Shown here piece by piece: positions 36,967 through 44,843 of a stretch of 64,000 bases of DNA (position 1 is its first letter; each line of letters opens with the position of its first letter). The notes under the pieces were generated by a model. The model was not told the DNA's origin and ran no database searches. It saw only the letters and a list, made by a program, of their open reading frames with translations. Source of the stretch: an uncultured Bacteroidota bacterium (GTDB taxonomy: Bacteria; Bacteroidota; Bacteroidia; Chitinophagales; Chitinophagaceae); contig CAIUZK010000225.1 of the NCBI GenBank assembly GCA_903903635.1, forward strand, positions 1 to 64,000. The letters run 5' to 3'. A program made the position numbers and the translations under genes.

Positions 36967-37077
36967 CAAAGGCATCCTAAGACCGGCCGTTCCTCCTAAA
37001 CATCTTTCTGGCACAAAATTTGCTATACACTCTGCACTGGCCGACGCTAACCATCGGTTGCCAGATACTTTGTTACT

Positions 37078-38553
37078 ATGAAATTATTATCTGCTACCCC
37101 GTACCGCAATTGGGTTTATTTAGGATTATTGGTCCAAATTGTGGCTGCGTGGTTCAGTATAGGCTATCACCATCCCGATGAGCACTTCCAGGTACTTGAG
37201 TTCTGCAATTACAAGCTGGGCCGGTCTCCTGCCTGTGATCTGCCATGGGAGTTTGCGGCTCAGGCGAGGCCTTGCCTGCAGCCCTTTATCGCGTATGGCC
37301 TGGGCCGTGGGCTACAGGTGCTGGGTATGTACAACCCATTTACGCTCGCCTTCCTGCTAAGGCTGATGATGGGGTTGCTGACCTGGTTTGTTACGCGACG
37401 CATAGTGACACTGCTGCTGCCGGATCTGGTGACAAATGCGGGAAAGAAAGCATTGGTATGGTGTGGTTTTTTCCTTTGGTTTGTACCCTATATCGGTGTC
37501 AGGTTTTCAGCCGAGAATATTTCCGGTTTGTTCCTGTTCCTTGCTATCTCATTCTTGCTTTGCCTCAACGATTACCCATACAAAAAGCAATTGCAGCAGC
37601 TGATTGTGGTCGGTTTATTACTTGGCTTTGCTCTTTTTATCCGCATCCAGATAGCGCTTGCGTTGGCTGGTTTATGCTGCTGGCTGTTGTGGTATCAAAA
37701 GTGGCCGCTGCGCAATTGGATAGTATTAACCGTGGCTGGCCTCATAGCCATCATGCTGTGTGTTTGCATAGATCACTGGTTTTATGGAGCCTGGGTATTT
37801 ACCCCATGGAATTATTTCGACCAGAACATTTTCCATCATGTAGCTGCAAAATTCGGAGTCGATCCATGGTGGTATTATTTTACCAAGTTTCTCGATATTG
37901 GTGTACCACCGATAAGCGTAGTATTATTGCCAATATTCTTCGTGGGCATCAGGCAAAAGCCGCTGCACCTATTTACCTGGATAATTATCCTCTTTGTAGC
38001 CGGACATTCTTTCATTGGTCACAAAGAGATCAGGTTCTTATTTCCCGTATCCATCGCCTTTATTTTTCTTGCTTGCGCGGGCTTCGACCGTATAGTACAG
38101 AAGTATCCTGACCGGAAAGTTTTTCGCTGGGCAATACCCTCATTTGCAGCGCTAAATACCATTATGCTTGCAATCAAAATATTTACCCCGGCTCATGAGG
38201 CAATGAAATACTACGAGGTTATTTATAACTATTCCCAAAACCAATATCCGGTGCTCATATCAACAACCGAGTCGCCCTTCAAACTGGTAGGACTGTGTAT
38301 CAATTTTTACCAACCCCGGCACATCGAAGAGCAGACGGTTGCAACCCGTGAACAACTGGACACCATACTGCACAACGCAGCTGGCCGGCCGGTACTGTTT
38401 TTCAACAGCCACTTGGCCCCTGATCCCATACTCCGCAATTTCCGCACAGAAAAGGTGTACTGCATCCTTCCCGGCTGGATGAACCAATTCGATTTTACCG
38501 ACTGGCAGAGCCGATCCTACATCTGGACCATCTACCGCGTTTATCCGTTATGA
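37078..38553 (+). CDS. GT22-type mannosyltransferase-like membrane protein
   Basis: About 10-12 membrane helices with, in the first luminal-type loop, HHPDEHFQVLEF (residues 31-42), the catalytic HPDE-type motif of GT22 (Alg9/Alg12/PIG-B, dolichol-mannose users). GHKEIRFLFPVSI near residue 320 is the second family hallmark. Bacterial members occur in Bacteroidota; donor and acceptor are unknown, probably a polyprenyl-linked sugar and an envelope glycan. It lies alone in the repeat-rich segment; the sequence before the ATG (GATACTTTG) is a near -7 box. Confidence 0.85.
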   Translation: MKLLSATPYRNWVYLGLLVQIVAAWFSIGYHHPDEHFQVLEFCNYKLGRSPACDLPWEFAAQARPCLQPFIAYGLGRGLQVLGMYNPFTLAFLLRLMMGLLTWFVTRRIVTLLLPDLVTNAGKKALVWCGFFLWFVPYIGVRFSAENISGLFLFLAISFLLCLNDYPYKKQLQQLIVVGLLLGFALFIRIQIALALAGLCCWLLWYQKWPLRNWIVLTVAGLIAIMLCVCIDHWFYGAWVFTPWNYFDQNIFHHVAAKFGVDPWWYYFTKFLDIGVPPISVVLLPIFFVGIRQKPLHLFTWIIILFVAGHSFIGHKEIRFLFPVSIAFIFLACAGFDRIVQKYPDRKVFRWAIPSFAALNTIMLAIKIFTPAHEAMKYYEVIYNYSQNQYPVLISTTESPFKLVGLCINFYQPRHIEEQTVATREQLDTILHNAAGRPVLFFNSHLAPDPILRNFRTEKVYCILPGWMNQFDFTDWQSRSYIWTIYRVYPL

Positions 38554-38622
38554 CAAAAAATGATTTCCCAACAATAACACGCCACTCCGTAGCGGTCGGT
38601 GTGCTTTCGCTGGCCGCTGACA

Positions 38623-38646
38623 GGCCGGGTCTTTTTTAGCCCGGCC
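38623..38646 (+). terminator. hairpin after the GT22 gene
   Basis: GGCCGGG/CCCGGCC arms enclose a loop containing a T6 run. A second small stem CACACT/AGTGTG lies at 38720-38736, before the convergent gene end. Termination is plausible for either strand but the T-run is in the loop. Confidence 0.4.
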
Positions 38647-38758
38647 AGGTGGATAGCAAGTAACTGACGTCATCTGGGGCTATAGCCAAGGGGCAGCCAA
38701 TTGCCGACCTGGGGTGTGCCACACTTCGGCAGTGTGATGCATCTACCTTTCATTAGCC

Positions 38759-39649
38759 TTAAAACCCCCACCCCGTTGACGCCGGATAAGGTGGTAATCC
38801 AATTATTGATCTATCCCGGTTTATTGTTGCAATTATAGCCTTGTCTGGCACATATTTTGTCTGGTTCTCCGATCCGGGCAGGAACCAGTAATATTTAGGT
38901 TGCAACCCTGATATGGTGAGACTCCGGTCGAGAGCATAAGCATAGTTGGTCGGGCAAAATTCGCCTCGTTTTATGGCCTTCAATAGGTATTTATCAATCT
39001 TTTTAAAATTGCCGTAGTTATCTATGTGTATTATTTGAGTTCCTCTTGAACCGTTGAGCCATCCTGTCAATGGAGGCATACCATATCTGATGATACAATC
39101 AGAGAGAATTATGAAATTCACTGAATCAATAATGTGCATTTCTTTTTGCAACGCTATGAGCGCTTCATCAGTTTTTCCTTTTGCATTTGCTCTTGTCCTT
39201 ACGTCCTGATCCCTGTCCCTGAGCCAGGCAGTGATGCTATCCACGATTTTGGTGTTTTTCACAGAGAAATCTTTCTCCTTTTTCAACACACATTTGGGAT
39301 GATACAAATGGTTGAACGTTGTCAAGGGCATTGATATCTCTGCGTAATCACCGAGGTACTTATAGACATTGTCCTTCGGATAAATACAGGACAATTCACT
39401 GAAATACATTTTCAGTTTAGTTGTGTCGTTTTTATTAAATGCTATTTTTACCAGGTTAAAATAATGCCCGAACATGCTCTTATCGGAATACAATGCAAGT
39501 GCCTTAAGCAGGTATTTTTCAGCGCTATCGGGATGCTCCTGTTCCAGGTTCATCACTCCCATTATGCCGTTTCTGTATATCTCAATATAATTCTGGGCGA
39601 AGCTTTGTTCTGCTAACAACAAGAGGGCAAATAGTAATAATTTTCGCAT
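38759..39649 (-). CDS. secreted TPR/DUF6624-like protein
   Basis: A signal peptide (MRKLLLFALLLLAEQSFAQ) is followed by TPR-like helices (LEQEHPDSAEKYLLKALALY) and then, from about residue 140, a DUF6624-like block: WLRDRDQDVRTRA, IDSVNFIILSDCIIRYGMPP, a histidine in TQIIHIDNYGN, and YAYALDRSLTISGLQPKYY. The function of that family is unknown. The gene stands alone between repeat-rich spacers; TAGTTTTG just before the ATG may be its -7 box. Periplasmic or secreted location inferred. Confidence 0.65.
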   Translation of the reverse strand: MRKLLLFALLLLAEQSFAQNYIEIYRNGIMGVMNLEQEHPDSAEKYLLKALALYSDKSMFGHYFNLVKIAFNKNDTTKLKMYFSELSCIYPKDNVYKYLGDYAEISMPLTTFNHLYHPKCVLKKEKDFSVKNTKIVDSITAWLRDRDQDVRTRANAKGKTDEALIALQKEMHIIDSVNFIILSDCIIRYGMPPLTGWLNGSRGTQIIHIDNYGNFKKIDKYLLKAIKRGEFCPTNYAYALDRSLTISGLQPKYYWFLPGSENQTKYVPDKAIIATINRDRSIIGLPPYPASTGWGF

Positions 39650-39712
39650 AGTACAAAACTACCGTTTTTATTTTGCTACTGTATTATTTTCTCCGTGCTT
39701 GGCGTTAGCTAT

Positions 39713-39871
39713 GAAGTCGCGGCCGAGTCTCTCGGTGCGTGGCTTCTGTGCGCTAGCGAGGACTCGGGCGCAACTCGCGAAGGGTATTGCTCACATCATA
39801 TTGAAGTCGCGGCCGAGATGCTCTATGCGTGGCTTCTGTGCGTTAGCGAGGACTCGGGCGTAACTCGCGAA
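39713..39871. repeat. 90-bp repeat array 2 (1 full unit plus a 69-bp partial)
   Basis: Full unit 39713-39802, then 39803-39871, truncated after AACTCGCGAA. Same family as array 1, with the GCGGCCGAG start and GCGAGGACTCGGGCG core. It ends two bases before the stop codon of a T9SS tail remnant. Confidence 0.95.
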
Positions 39872-39872
39872 A

Positions 39873-39972
39873 CTATTCCACCAGCACCTTCTCCATCCAT
39901 CTCCCTTTTTCTGTAGTTGCGGTCACTATATACATACCTGGAGCTACATACAGGTTCAACTCCGTTTCTTTA
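39873..39972 (-). pseudogene. remnant of a T9SS sorting tail
   Basis: Read on the minus strand this 100-bp piece encodes ...KETELNLYVAPGMYIVTATT and then GRWMEKVLVE followed by TAG. That is a classic end of a T9SS type A C-terminal domain. Nothing of the remaining protein is present; both sides are 90-bp repeat units whose edges touch it. It is the last visible part of a destroyed cargo gene. Confidence 0.85.
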
Positions 39973-39973
39973 T

Positions 39974-40113
39974 GATGTCGCGGCCGAGTCTCTCGATGCG
40001 TGGCTTCTGTGCGTTAGCGAGGACTCGGGCGCAACTCGCGAAGGGTATTGCTCACATCATGTCTGATGTCGCGGCCGACTCTCTCGGTGCGTGGCTTCTG
40101 TGCATTAGCGAGG
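39974..40113. repeat. 90-bp repeat array 3 (1 full unit plus a partial)
   Basis: Units start with GATGTCGCGGCC at 39974 and 40065; the second stops at GCATTAGCGAGG. The array directly touches copy 2 of the 42-bp kdsA-promoter repeat. Confidence 0.95.
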
Positions 40114-40114
40114 A

Positions 40115-40156
40115 AAGTTTATTTTAATTCAAAACTAACTTTTTTGGGATTAGGAA
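40115..40156. repeat. 42-bp direct repeat, copy 2
   Basis: Identical to 36431-36472, same orientation, with the TAGTTTTG box at 40130-40137 on the minus strand pointing into the repeat array rather than at a gene. The 212 bp that follow to the lipocalin-like gene contain only short frames with no recognisable product. Confidence 0.9.
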
Positions 40157-40368
40157 TGGCGACTATTAAGGATAAAGATAGCTGTCCATTAAAACAGACT
40201 TCCGGGATATTAGTGTATTGGAAAAGAAAGATGTGGCGGAAAACATATTGGGGCAATGCGGAAACGTAAAGGATGGATATGTCTTTTAGTTTAATTTTTA
40301 GTTGCATATATAAAATCAGCATTTTCCTTTTTATCTTTATAGCTAAATGTATGCGTATGATTTCTTTC

Positions 40369-41076
40369 ATGAAATGGTTCGCGCTTTTGTTGTTTGTGGT
40401 TTGTAATTCGTTTTGGAGTAATGCTCAATCCGGAAATATGAATACAGAAAAAGAGCTCTTAGGAACATGGACAGGACAGACAGGTAGTTTCACCTTCAAC
40501 CCCGGTGGTAAGGGTATAGCCAATGGCAGCCCGTTTGAGTATGCTATAAAAGGCAATACGCTTGTTATGGCCGAGGCGGCAGGCTCCTACCAACTGACAT
40601 TCAGTATAACAGGCAATACCCTGAACTTAATGGGCAATGGCACTACCATATCGTTTACCCGCAAGAATGGCAACAGCCCGGCAAAGGGCCAGCCCGGCAA
40701 TATGCACAAGGGCAATGGTATGGAACTGGTGGGCAAGTGGTGCTACCTGACCAGTAACTACAATACGTTAGGTTCGCAATCGAACATTGCATCGACGGAT
40801 GAGTGCGTGGTAATAAATGCTGATGGTACATACACTTACCATATGGAAAGCTACCGGAGCGCCGGCAATAATGGTTCTTACCTGAGCAATGCCACGCAAA
40901 GTAATGACCGGGGTACCTGGAGTTATGACGGGATGAATACCCTCACCGTAAACTCGCAAACGCAGGGACAGGTGGTCTATACCCTGGAGAAGAAAAATCA
41001 TCCCAAAAATGGCGACCCAATGATATTTTTAAATGGCAGGGGGTTTGTTACCTATGGTCCTAAACCGGGCTGGTAG
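40369..41076 (+). CDS. secreted two-domain lipocalin-like protein
   Basis: The signal peptide MKWFALLLFVVCNSFWSNAQ sets the start at 40369; 32 extra upstream codons are hydrophobic noise. Two similar beta-rich halves follow: LLGTWTGQTGSFTFNPGGKG (about residues 28-47) and LVGKWCYLTSNYNTL...CVVINADGTYTYHMES with RGTWSYDGMNTLTV. The L.G.W...F..dGt pattern is that of lipocalin-like/DUF4923-type domains. Probably a periplasmic or surface small-ligand binder; no catalytic residues are evident. It ends directly at the convergent small gene. Confidence 0.65.
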   Translation: MKWFALLLFVVCNSFWSNAQSGNMNTEKELLGTWTGQTGSFTFNPGGKGIANGSPFEYAIKGNTLVMAEAAGSYQLTFSITGNTLNLMGNGTTISFTRKNGNSPAKGQPGNMHKGNGMELVGKWCYLTSNYNTLGSQSNIASTDECVVINADGTYTYHMESYRSAGNNGSYLSNATQSNDRGTWSYDGMNTLTVNSQTQGQVVYTLEKKNHPKNGDPMIFLNGRGFVTYGPKPGW

Positions 41077-41367
41077 CTATTTAAAACCTTGCCTTATTAC
41101 TGCCGGGTCAGGTACATCAATATCATCCGGATCGTAATGCTGCATCACAATTACGGCTGTATCCGTTTGGTGTTGCAGGTCATCCCACTCTATAAGCAGT
41201 TCAGGTGTCTCGTTCCTGGTTATCTCCTCCCAATTGCTCAGGACAACATCTTGCTGTAAACTGCCCGATACCGCAGGTATATTCCGGTTGCTGAACATAA
41301 AAATACCGATAGCAAGGATGCTGCAAAATGTAGCTATAAGATGTTTGGTGCATTTTCTCATAAGCAT
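41077..41367 (-). CDS. small membrane-anchored hypothetical protein
   Basis: 96 residues: a basic N-terminus, one hydrophobic helix (HLIATFCSILAIGIFMF) and an acidic exported tail (ELLIEWDDLQHQTD, YDPDDIDVPDP). No family is recognised. It abuts the lipocalin-like gene end with no spacer. Membrane tether with a periplasmic tail is inferred. Confidence 0.55.
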   Translation of the reverse strand: MLMRKCTKHLIATFCSILAIGIFMFSNRNIPAVSGSLQQDVVLSNWEEITRNETPELLIEWDDLQHQTDTAVIVMQHYDPDDIDVPDPAVIRQGFK

Positions 41368-41461
41368 GAATTATTTGAACAAAGATGATCGGTGAAGGAA
41401 ATTAAATGTAACTAAGATTTTCCGAAAAAAGAAATACATTTTAATTTATACAGTAAAGAAG

Positions 41462-41725
41462 TCACCTGCCGCCTCCGTCTTTTCTCAGCTCATCCCATGC
41501 ATAAAGGAATGCGGGCGTATACACTACATTTTTTCCGGTAGGCAGAGTATGTTCAAGGGTTTGTACGAATACAGTATGCAGTATAGTGTCCAGTTTGGCC
41601 ACAGCCGGGAAATTGCGGGCGGCGGTAGCGGGCTTAGCCTGAATACCATCTGTTTTTTCCTGATCGGGCCCTTTGCATGCCCAAAGTGAAACCATAAACA
41701 ATGCATAAATTACGCCCTTTTTCAT
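41462..41725 (-). CDS. short lipoprotein, probably truncated
   Basis: The lipobox LWAC (Cys17) follows a normal signal peptide. The mature part is only 70 residues and ends just after TGKNVVYTPAFLYAWDELRK, which reads like the beginning of a structured domain of a larger Bacteroidota lipoprotein rather than an end. No continuing frame is visible in the 94 bp downstream. It could be a truncated gene; a genuine small lipoprotein remains possible. Confidence 0.5.
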   Translation of the reverse strand: MKKGVIYALFMVSLWACKGPDQEKTDGIQAKPATAARNFPAVAKLDTILHTVFVQTLEHTLPTGKNVVYTPAFLYAWDELRKDGGGR

Positions 41726-41808
41726 TTGCTGCTGTTTTCGATTTTATCAATATTTTTTTTCGGGACTAAATAGTTTGATGTTTCATGGAAAAACCCATAA
41801 TGAAGGTG

Positions 41809-43377
41809 TTATCTCTTATAACTATCTGCTGCCGGATTAACAACCGGCAAAGGCTTCCTGGCCAGCTTTTCATCCATCATGGCGGTATGATAAATAAATG
41901 AGGCCATGATAACAGATGCCTGCTTCAGATCGTCGGCACTGGTGCGGTCGTAGGTATCCATATTGGTATGATGGGTGCGGGTGCCATATTCCAGTCCATC
42001 CTGTATGAACTGAAAGCCGGGTATGCCCACTTCATCGAATGCGATATGATCGGTAGAGCCTGTATTGCGGATGGTAACGGTACTAGCTCCCATATCTTTA
42101 AACGGATCGAGCCATGCCTGGAAAAGTGTACGGAGGGCTTCATTATTCTGCATGAATATGCCGCGAATCTTACCTCCTCCATTATCCAGATTGTAATAGG
42201 CCGAAACCTTGTCGTGCCCCGCCTTCAGCTCCATGGTAAGCCTGTTGCCGTAATGGTTCTTTACATAGCCTCTTGAGCCCAGTAGTCCCTGTTCCTCGCC
42301 GCTCCACAGCAATATGCGAATGGTTCTGCGTGGTTGTACACCTATAGCCTTAAGTATTCTTAGCGCCTCCATACATACCGCTACGCCGGTGCCATTATCT
42401 GTTGCACCCGTGCCGGCATGCCAGCTATCCATATGCCCGCCCAGCATCACCAGTTCTTCTTTCAGCTTCGGATCAGTGCCGGGGAGCTCGGCAACCACAT
42501 TGTATTCCATAGAATCAGCGGTAGAGAAGGTAGTTCTTGTATCCATTTCCAGTACTACATCTTTGCCTGCCAATAATAATCTGGATAACCTCGCAAGGTG
42601 TTCCAGTCCCATTTCCATTTCGGGTAATACCGGTTTTGCATCCAATGCCCTCGAAGAGCCATTGGAGGTAAACAAAGTACCTAAAGTGCCTCTGCCGCCA
42701 CTCAGTACCGCTACCGCTCCTTCCTGCATCAGGAAAGAATCAATTGCTTTGCGCAGGTTTACATAGGGTTTGGCCGGTGTTTTTTTAGCGGCTGGCGGGG
42801 CAGGTGGTGTAAGTGTGTCGTTAGCCATCTTTACCAGGTCTGAATCCTGCACCCTGCTGGCCTCCGGTTTGAAATTGGGCAAGGTTTCCAGTTTGGCAGG
42901 AGTGAGTACTGCAATCTTTCCTTTTACTTTGCCGATGTACTTTGCCAGGTCTTCTACGCTATCTATTCTTACCAGCACAGCATTGGCTTTTACAAGGCCA
43001 TTGGTGCCGGGTGTCCATGCACGGGGCACGGCAATGAGTTCCTGGTAATAGGGAGCGGTCATGGCCACATAGCTTTTGTTTATTTCCCATCCCTTACCGA
43101 AACTGCCCCAAGGCTCAATAGCTACATTTTTCATACCCCAGCTTTCCAGTTTTTCCTTAGCCCATTTTTCGGCATTTTTCATGCCCTGCGATCCGGTAAG
43201 GCGCGGGCCGTTTGCATCGGTCAGTTCAAAAAGGGTTTGCATTACCTGTGAATTGCTGAGCCCTTCCTGCTTTATCTTTTCAATGGTTTTGAGATCAGCT
43301 TTACCATTATTATCGCCTGTGAAAGACAGACCGATGCAGGCGATTCCGATCAGGAAAATGCCGGTTATTTTTCTCAT
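41809..43377 (-). CDS. secreted M28 family zinc peptidase
   Basis: A signal peptide (MRKITGIFLIGIACIGLSF) precedes an N-domain with LTDANGPRLTGSQGMKNAEKW, an inserted PA-like region (about 130-270, with IAVLTPAKLE and VAVLSGG), and the di-zinc catalytic core: GGHMDSWHAGTGATDNGTG, the general-base pair in SGEEQGLLGS, and the last zinc histidine in GSTDHIAFDEVGIPG. The family comprises aminopeptidases and carboxypeptidases (PSMA/Q-like). No T9SS tail, so it is probably periplasmic. The length of 522 residues is normal. Confidence 0.9.
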   Translation of the reverse strand: MRKITGIFLIGIACIGLSFTGDNNGKADLKTIEKIKQEGLSNSQVMQTLFELTDANGPRLTGSQGMKNAEKWAKEKLESWGMKNVAIEPWGSFGKGWEINKSYVAMTAPYYQELIAVPRAWTPGTNGLVKANAVLVRIDSVEDLAKYIGKVKGKIAVLTPAKLETLPNFKPEASRVQDSDLVKMANDTLTPPAPPAAKKTPAKPYVNLRKAIDSFLMQEGAVAVLSGGRGTLGTLFTSNGSSRALDAKPVLPEMEMGLEHLARLSRLLLAGKDVVLEMDTRTTFSTADSMEYNVVAELPGTDPKLKEELVMLGGHMDSWHAGTGATDNGTGVAVCMEALRILKAIGVQPRRTIRILLWSGEEQGLLGSRGYVKNHYGNRLTMELKAGHDKVSAYYNLDNGGGKIRGIFMQNNEALRTLFQAWLDPFKDMGASTVTIRNTGSTDHIAFDEVGIPGFQFIQDGLEYGTRTHHTNMDTYDRTSADDLKQASVIMASFIYHTAMMDEKLARKPLPVVNPAADSYKR

Positions 43378-43459
43378 AAAAAGTAATTAGAAATGAAAAG
43401 TAGTTAAAATCGGCTAAAGACCTGCTATGTACAGCCCGATTTACACTCTTCAAATAAAA

Positions 43460-43486
43460 AAGTGCGGCGCTTATCCGGCCGCACTT
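43460..43486 (-). terminator. terminator after the aspartate aminotransferase gene
   Basis: The 9-bp arms AAGTGCGGC/GCCGCACTT with a 9-nt loop are followed on the minus strand by TTTTTTATTTG. Confidence 0.85.
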
Positions 43487-43531
43487 CTGTAATTTATAAT
43501 GGTGGAATCAAAACCCCATATTGGGGGGCTG

Positions 43532-44722
43532 TTATCCTTTGTATTCTTTCAAAGCTACTTCCAGGCAATCCATAGCGGCATCAATGTCTTTTAGATTGAG
43601 CACATAGGCCAGCCGCACTTCATTCTTTCCTTTGCCCGGTGTGGCATAGAAACCTGCAGCAGGCGCCATCATAACGGTAGCGCCATTGTATGAAAAACCT
43701 TCCAGCAACCACTGGCAGAATTTTTCACTGTCGGCTACGGGCAACTGTGCCATGGCATAAAACGCGCCACCCGGCAGCGGACAGGTTACACCCGGCATAG
43801 CCTTGAGGCGTTTTACGAGCAGGTCGCGGCGGGCGGTATATTCGGCATGTACTTCGTCGAAATAATCGGCTGGCAGGTCAACGGCTGCCTCTCCCAGTAT
43901 CTGGGCAAATGTAGGCGGGCTGAGCCTTGCCTGTGCAAACTTCATAGCCGTATCGAGTACATGCTGATTGCGGGTAACGAAAGCGCCTATTCTGCCTCCG
44001 CATGCGCTGTAACGCTTACTGATGGTATCCAGCAATATAGCGTGCTCCTCAAGTCCATCGAGCGATAGGGCAGAAATATGTTTGGCGCCATCATAACAAA
44101 ACTCACGGTAGGCCTCATCGCTGAACAGGAACAGATCATGTTTAAGGCAGATCTCCCGTAGCACTTCCAGCTCGGCCCTGCTGTACAGATAACCGGTAGG
44201 GTTATTGGGATTGCAGATCATGATGGCCTTGGTGCGTGTGGTAATGGCTTTTACAAAGCTCTCGATAGATGGCAGCGCAAAGCCGCTTTCTATGCCCGAT
44301 GGGATAGGAACTACCCGAACACCCGAACTGGTAGAAAAACCATTGTAGTTGGCATAAAACGGCTCAGGTATGATGATCTCATCTCCCGGGTCCAGGCAAC
44401 TCTGTATAGCAAACATAATGGCCTCTGAGCCACCCGTTGTTACTATTATCTGGTTGGAAGTTACATCTATATCATTGCGCTTGTAGTATTCCACCAGCTT
44501 TTTGCGGTAACTCTCGAAACCTGCGCTGGGGCTGTACTCCAATACCTTCATATTGGTATGGCGAACCGCATCCAGCACCGATGGTGGTGTAGCGATATCG
44601 GGCTGACCAATATTGAGGTGGTATACCTTTGTGCCTCTTTTCTTGGCAGCATCGGCAAACGGAACTAATTTACGTATCGGGGAGGGTGGCATTTGTGCGC
44701 CACGATGTGAAATTACCGGCAT
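43532..44722 (-). CDS. class I aminotransferase (aspartate aminotransferase-like)
   Basis: Subgroup I-gamma pattern: LNIGQPDIATPP, VTTGGSEAIMFA, YANYNGFS, MICNPNNPTGYLYS, FLFSDEAYREFCY, the Schiff-base lysine in ISKRYSACGGRIG, and a late arginine in VRLAYVLN. The length of 396 residues is standard. It most likely uses aspartate or a similar amino donor; the exact substrate is not readable. The start is set by a -7 box four bases upstream. It is followed by its own terminator. Confidence 0.88.
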   Translation of the reverse strand: MPVISHRGAQMPPSPIRKLVPFADAAKKRGTKVYHLNIGQPDIATPPSVLDAVRHTNMKVLEYSPSAGFESYRKKLVEYYKRNDIDVTSNQIIVTTGGSEAIMFAIQSCLDPGDEIIIPEPFYANYNGFSTSSGVRVVPIPSGIESGFALPSIESFVKAITTRTKAIMICNPNNPTGYLYSRAELEVLREICLKHDLFLFSDEAYREFCYDGAKHISALSLDGLEEHAILLDTISKRYSACGGRIGAFVTRNQHVLDTAMKFAQARLSPPTFAQILGEAAVDLPADYFDEVHAEYTARRDLLVKRLKAMPGVTCPLPGGAFYAMAQLPVADSEKFCQWLLEGFSYNGATVMMAPAAGFYATPGKGKNEVRLAYVLNLKDIDAAMDCLEVALKEYKG

Positions 44723-44726
44723 GGCG

Positions 44727-44734
44727 CAAAGATA
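44727..44734 (-). promoter_or_regulatory. -7 box (TATCTTTG), four bases before the start codon
   Basis: TATCTTTG-CGCC-ATG on the minus strand. The same spacing and CGCC linker occur before the SCO1 gene, which implies leaderless transcripts. Confidence 0.6.
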
Positions 44735-44843
44735 ATTGTTATTGCTTAATTGCCCTGATCTCAGATCGGTATATTTGAATGAATGATCAGTGTTGGTTGT
44801 ATCTGGATTTATATTATAATTTGTAGGGTAAAGCCAGGTTTTA

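Noticed and set aside
36545-40113. CRISPR array reading of the 90-bp repeats
   Set aside because: The repeats are directly contiguous with no unique spacers, the unit is far longer than a CRISPR repeat, and no cas gene is present.
40157-40270. 37-codon frame after the second 42-bp repeat as a gene
   Set aside because: The short basic product has no recognisable feature and the phase overlaps other short frames; no conservation can be judged.
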